From: Streptomyces hygroscopicus
GTDB taxonomy: Bacteria; Actinomycetota; Actinomycetes; Streptomycetales; Streptomycetaceae
Length of the DNA stretch: 64,000 nucleotides
Assembly (NCBI GenBank): GCA_002021875.1
Contig: CP018627.1
Span: forward strand, 1,984,001 to 2,048,000
Direction: 5' to 3'
Below the pieces are notes generated by a model. That model had not been told where the DNA came from. It was given only the letters and a program-made list of their open reading frames with translations, and did not search any database. The position numbers and the translations under genes were made by a program. This document shows positions 61,484 through 64,000 of the stretch, in pieces. Position 1 is the stretch's first letter. Every line of letters begins with the position of its first letter.

Positions 61484-61503
61484 CCGGGGCGCGGCAGCCC
61501 CGG
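61484..61503. terminator. Short hairpin between convergent genes
   Basis: CCGGGGC (61484-61490) pairs with GCCCCGG (61497-61503) over a 6-nt loop, between the GH2 and TetR genes. Confidence 0.6.
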
Positions 61504-61509
61504 GGCGGG

Positions 61510-62175
61510 TCATTCCGTCGCCAGCGCCTCGATGGCGGCGACCGTACGGTCCACCACCACGTCGTACAGCCTGCTCTGGGCCCGCGGCAGCCTCGACAGC
61601 AGCGGGGCGACCGCTTCCCGCTCCTCCTGGGGGTAGAGGGCCAGCGCCTCGCTCAGGGCGTCCAGCTTGCGGGCGGAGACGGGGCCGCGTTGGGTCTCGT
61701 AGACCGCGTGGCCGATGACGGTGGAGCCGATGAGGGTCACCGCCAGCGCGAGATCGTCCTCGGTCAGCCGCAGGGGACGCAGCATCCGGGTCAGGGTCAC
61801 CAGGGAGGAGATCCGGGCGGGCTGCTGGGTGGCGGCCATATAGGGGAGCAGCTGGCGGTGGGGCAGCAGATAGTCACGGCTGCTGTGCATCCAGGCGCGC
61901 AGCCGCTCCTGCCAGGTCTCCCCCGGCGGGTCCTTGTGCTGGGTCTCGGCCAGGACCCGGTCGGCCACGGCCTGGAGGAGATCGTCGCGGTCGGGGAAGT
62001 AGCGGTAGAGCGCCATGGGGGCGGAACCGACCGCCTCGGCGACCTTCTTGACGGTCAGCGCGACCTCCGGCTCGCGGAGCGCCAGCTCCGCGGCGCTGCG
62101 GACGATCTGCTCGCGCGACAGGCGGGGCGGGCGCCCACGTCCCCTGCGGACGGTCCCCTCCGCGGTCCCGGCCAT
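61510..62175 (-). CDS. TetR-family transcriptional regulator
   Basis: Repressor of 221 residues. The N-terminal TetR helix-turn-helix region reads IVRSAAELALREPEVALTVKKVAEAVGS, followed by APMALYRYFPDRDDLL. An all-helical ligand domain of the TetR_C type follows (ETWQERLRAWMHSSRDYLL). The ATG is at 62175. Downstream lies the GH2 terminator; upstream are a broken transposase gene and an acyl-CoA ligase remnant, so any original partner gene is probably disrupted. The MFS exporter about 1 kb away is another possible target. Confidence 0.9.
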   Translation of the reverse strand: MAGTAEGTVRRGRGRPPRLSREQIVRSAAELALREPEVALTVKKVAEAVGSAPMALYRYFPDRDDLLQAVADRVLAETQHKDPPGETWQERLRAWMHSSRDYLLPHRQLLPYMAATQQPARISSLVTLTRMLRPLRLTEDDLALAVTLIGSTVIGHAVYETQRGPVSARKLDALSEALALYPQEEREAVAPLLSRLPRAQSRLYDVVVDRTVAAIEALATE

Positions 62176-62217
62176 CCGGTGTCCTTTCGCTCGCCCCCGT
62201 CGTGCCAGGCCCCAAGG

Positions 62218-62790
62218 CTACGCAAGTCGGCTCGGGTGCCGCTCGTGGCCGTCCGAGGCCGTGGACGCCATCTCACGCCGTGCCGGGATGACGACCCGTC
62301 CGGCCCGTCCGGACCCCGGGAGATCTGACACGATGTCCCCGGCCAGGTGCAGGCGCCCGCCCCTGTGGCGGAAGCCACGACGGGGGTAGTTCAAACTCAG
62401 CCGGGCGTCTCGCTTGCTCTTCCAGCGCGGCATTCCCGCCCGACGGCGCACCGGCAGCCGATCCTTGACGTCCTTCAATGCCTTGGCCCGCGCCGTGGAA
62501 AAATCGCGGATCACCTGCTGCTGCGGAACACTCGCGCCCTCCGCAAGCCAGGGAGTGCTACGCCGGGCCCGCGTCAGCATCCTGCCGAGCTGGGCCGGAC
62601 CGCACGTCAGCTTCTCGCCGGTCGCCTTGCTGCGCTGATGCACGGCCTTGGAGTTGGCGACGCATTCGTTCCAGATCCACCGGCACCGGTCCCACTCCGC
62701 CAGCAGCGCCCCACCAGCGGTCGACGACACACGAAGCCGGTACGTGTACCGGGCATGCCCAGCCTTACCGGCTTCACTTGGTGTCGTCAT
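62218..62790 (-). pseudogene. tnpB: Truncated IS605-type tnpB (N-terminal third only)
   Basis: The first 150 or so residues match the N-terminal region of IS200/IS605 TnpB proteins: RYTYRLRVSSTAGGALLAEW, then RWIWNECVANSKAVH, CGPAQLGRMLTRAR, QQQVIRDFSTARAKALKDVK and YPRRGFRHRGGRLHLAG. After that (around 62340) the reading frame runs about 40 unrelated residues into a stop. The RuvC-like catalytic Asp and Glu residues, the zinc finger and the right end with the guide RNA are all missing, so the element cannot move or cut. No tnpA is present. It sits next to an acyl-CoA ligase remnant, which indicates insertion followed by deletion. Confidence 0.85.
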
Positions 62791-62879
62791 GAACGCCCTC
62801 AGTTCTCCCCTGGCAGACCCCGGACCGCCCGGCGGCGATCCGGCTTCTCCTGCCCCGCTACGCGGGAAACCGGATTGCT

Positions 62880-62899
62880 CCCCGGCCTGAAGGCCGGGG
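62880..62899. mobile_element. Hairpin at the left end of the IS605-type remnant
   Basis: CCCCGGCCT (62880-62888) and AGGCCGGGG (62891-62899) form a perfect 9-bp hairpin with a 2-nt loop, about 90 nt upstream of the tnpB start. Such subterminal hairpins at insertion-sequence ends are read by TnpA. The ligase remnant begins shortly after, so the element boundary is probably near 62900-62912. Confidence 0.6.
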
Positions 62900-62910
62900 C
62901 ATCCTCCGGG

Positions 62911-63131
62911 AATCCGGTGACCGCGCTGGTGGTGGCCGAACCGGGGCGGGAGGTGAGCACGGAGGAGATCCTCGCGCACTGCCGGAGGCGGCTCGCGGCG
63001 CTCAAGGTGCCCAAGGGCTCACCGAGGCGCTGCCGAAGAACCCCAGCGGCAAGATCCTCAAGCGTGAACTGCGGGAGATCTACCGCGACATGGCCGAGGA
63101 GTCCGGGGGCGAGAGCGGCGGCTATATTTGA
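62911..63131 (+). pseudogene. 3' remnant of an acyl-CoA ligase (AMP-forming), frameshifted
   Basis: The sequence encodes VTALVVAEPGREVSTEEIL and LAALKVPK in one frame, then LTEALPKNPSGKILKRELRE and a stop at 63131 in another frame. These are the C-terminal motifs of FadD-like ligases, including the catalytic Lys in PSGKILKR. A small deletion between 63015 and 63018 breaks the frame, removing several residues normally found between KVPK and ALPKNPSGK. Everything upstream (adenylation domain) is absent and replaced by the IS605-type remnant. It is therefore a dead gene fragment. Confidence 0.85.
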
Positions 63132-63142
63132 CGTACCAGTTA

Positions 63143-63154
63143 CACAAAATTGTG
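63143..63154. promoter_or_regulatory. AT-rich dyad upstream of the MFS gene
   Basis: CACAA and TTGTG flank two A residues in an unusually AT-rich patch 55 nt before the MFS start codon. It may be an operator within the exporter promoter, perhaps for a TetR-type repressor. The arms are short. Confidence 0.35.
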
Positions 63155-63208
63155 CGACACTGCTGCGGCACCTGACGTGGACCGGCCGCGCCCCGACGAA
63201 GGAACACC

Positions 63209-64000
63209 GTGACTTCCTTGCCTCCGCCCCCCGATGCCCCCGAAGTGGCGATGACCGCCCACCCGCCGCGCTCCGGACCAGTGGTCGCCGTCCTGGCGTT
63301 CGGCGGAATCGTCGTCTCCCTGATGCAGACCCTCGTCGTGCCGCTGATCCCGGATCTTCCGGGACTGCTGCACACCTCGGCCTCGGACGCCTCCTGGGCG
63401 ATCACCGCCACCCTGCTCGCCGGCGCCGTGGCCACCCCCGTGCTGGGCCGGCTCGGCGATATGTACGGCAAGCGGCGGACGCTGTTGCTCAGCCTGACGA
63501 TGCTGGTGATCGGATCGGTGGTGTGCGCGCTCTCCGACGCGCTCGCGCCCATGATCGTCGGCCGTGCGCTCCAGGGCTTCTCCGCGGGCGTCATCCCGCT
63601 GGGCATCAGCATCATGCGGGACGAATTGCCCGCCGAACGGCTCGGCTCGGCGATGGCCCTGATGAGCTCCTCGCTGGGCGTCGGCGGCGCCCTCGGCCTG
63701 CCCGGCGCCGCGGCGCTGGCCGAACACGCCGACTGGCATGTGCTGTTCTGGGTCTCGGCGAGCCTGGGCGTGGTGGTGATCGCGCTGGTGCTGGCGCTTG
63801 TACCGGAATCCCCGGTGCGCGGCGGCGGGCGGTTCGACCTGGTGGGTGCCATCGGGCTGTCGGCCGGGCTGTTCTGTCTGCTGCTGGCCATCTCCAAGGG
63901 CGCCGACTGGGGCTGGGGCAGCACGACCACCATCGGGCTGTTCGGCGGCGCGGCGGTCGTGCTGCTGCTGTGGAGCCGGTGGGAGCTGCGGGTGACCGGG
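63209..64000 (+). CDS. MFS drug exporter, DHA2/EmrB-QacA type (C-terminus outside window)
   Basis: The first 264 residues of a proton-coupled exporter; the gene runs off the window end in frame. A Pro-rich cytoplasmic start is followed by at least seven membrane segments. Motif A reads GRLGDMYGKRRTL after the second segment, and GVGGALGLPGAAAL corresponds to motif C, the antiporter signature. VVSLMQTLVVPLIPDLP in the first segment is typical of the 14-helix DHA2 group. The GTG 63209 has GAAGGA at five nt. Substrates are unknown; a toxic compound or antibiotic is usual for the family. Confidence 0.9.
   Translation, partial: MTSLPPPPDAPEVAMTAHPPRSGPVVAVLAFGGIVVSLMQTLVVPLIPDLPGLLHTSASDASWAITATLLAGAVATPVLGRLGDMYGKRRTLLLSLTMLVIGSVVCALSDALAPMIVGRALQGFSAGVIPLGISIMRDELPAERLGSAMALMSSSLGVGGALGLPGAAALAEHADWHVLFWVSASLGVVVIALVLALVPESPVRGGGRFDLVGAIGLSAGLFCLLLAISKGADWGWGSTTTIGLFGGAAVVLLLWSRWELRVTG

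Overview
The window is high-GC actinobacterial DNA, almost certainly from a Streptomyces chromosome arm. Evidence for this is the very strong GC bias at third codon positions, frequent GTG starts, AGGAGG-type ribosome binding sites, perfect GC-rich hairpins between convergent genes, and a gene repertoire that is typical of the genus: secreted cellulase, two-domain laccase, streptogrisin-like and snapalysin-like proteases, ABC sugar importers without their own ATPase, and many DeoR/GntR/TetR regulators. I see no rRNA, tRNA, CRISPR array or complete mobile element. The species cannot be fixed from this sequence.

Layout. 1-2.6 kb: the N-terminal part of a serine hydrolase diverges from a NarL-type two-component pair across a perfect 16-bp palindrome. 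2.7-7 kb: an ECF41-type sigma factor with a matching self-type promoter, a GH9 cellulase behind an exact CebR box, a glutathione peroxidase and a small Ser-rich secreted protein. 7-11.7 kb: a YceI-like protein, a phenol-hydroxylase-type flavin monooxygenase, and a divergent GAF/AAA/Fis regulator.

11.8-23.1 kb is the most unusual part. A small membrane protein, a nucleosidase fused to a putative effector-associated domain, a VMAP-like protein, a MoxR AAA ATPase and a giant vWA-NB-ARC-TPR protein run in one direction; the last three overlap by ATGA. Facing them is a two-gene unit: a 58-residue peptide related to the FxSxx-COOH RiPP precursors, followed 6 nt later by an HExxH peptide-modification enzyme. 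This looks like an NTP-dependent conflict/signalling system joined to a RiPP module.

23-27 kb: DUF4232 lipoprotein, LysM protein, DUF1876, phosphoribosyltransferase and DUF72 genes. 27-38.8 kb: two sugar-uptake loci. The first has a PfkB kinase and ABC importer divergent from DeoR plus a GH4 phospho-glycosidase. The second is a DeoR-controlled polyol-type importer ending in a zinc dehydrogenase. Neither encodes an ABC ATPase, so both probably rely on a shared MsiK-type ATPase elsewhere. 38.9-45 kb: an FAD oxidoreductase, an HpcH aldolase with its DeoR regulator, snapalysin and RecQ.

45-54.6 kb: a ThuA/sugar-dehydrogenase gene coupled to a cupredoxin/Ig-like/DUF1080 gene, a Tat-exported small laccase, a streptogrisin-type protease, and a FadR-type regulator diverging from a MatC-like carrier over a 15-bp palindrome. 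54.6-64 kb: a GH65 phosphorylase, a lamin-tail protein, an SDR, a secreted PA14-GH2 enzyme, a TetR regulator, a truncated IS605-type tnpB beside the frameshifted 3' end of an acyl-CoA ligase, and the start of a DHA2-type MFS exporter that runs off the end.
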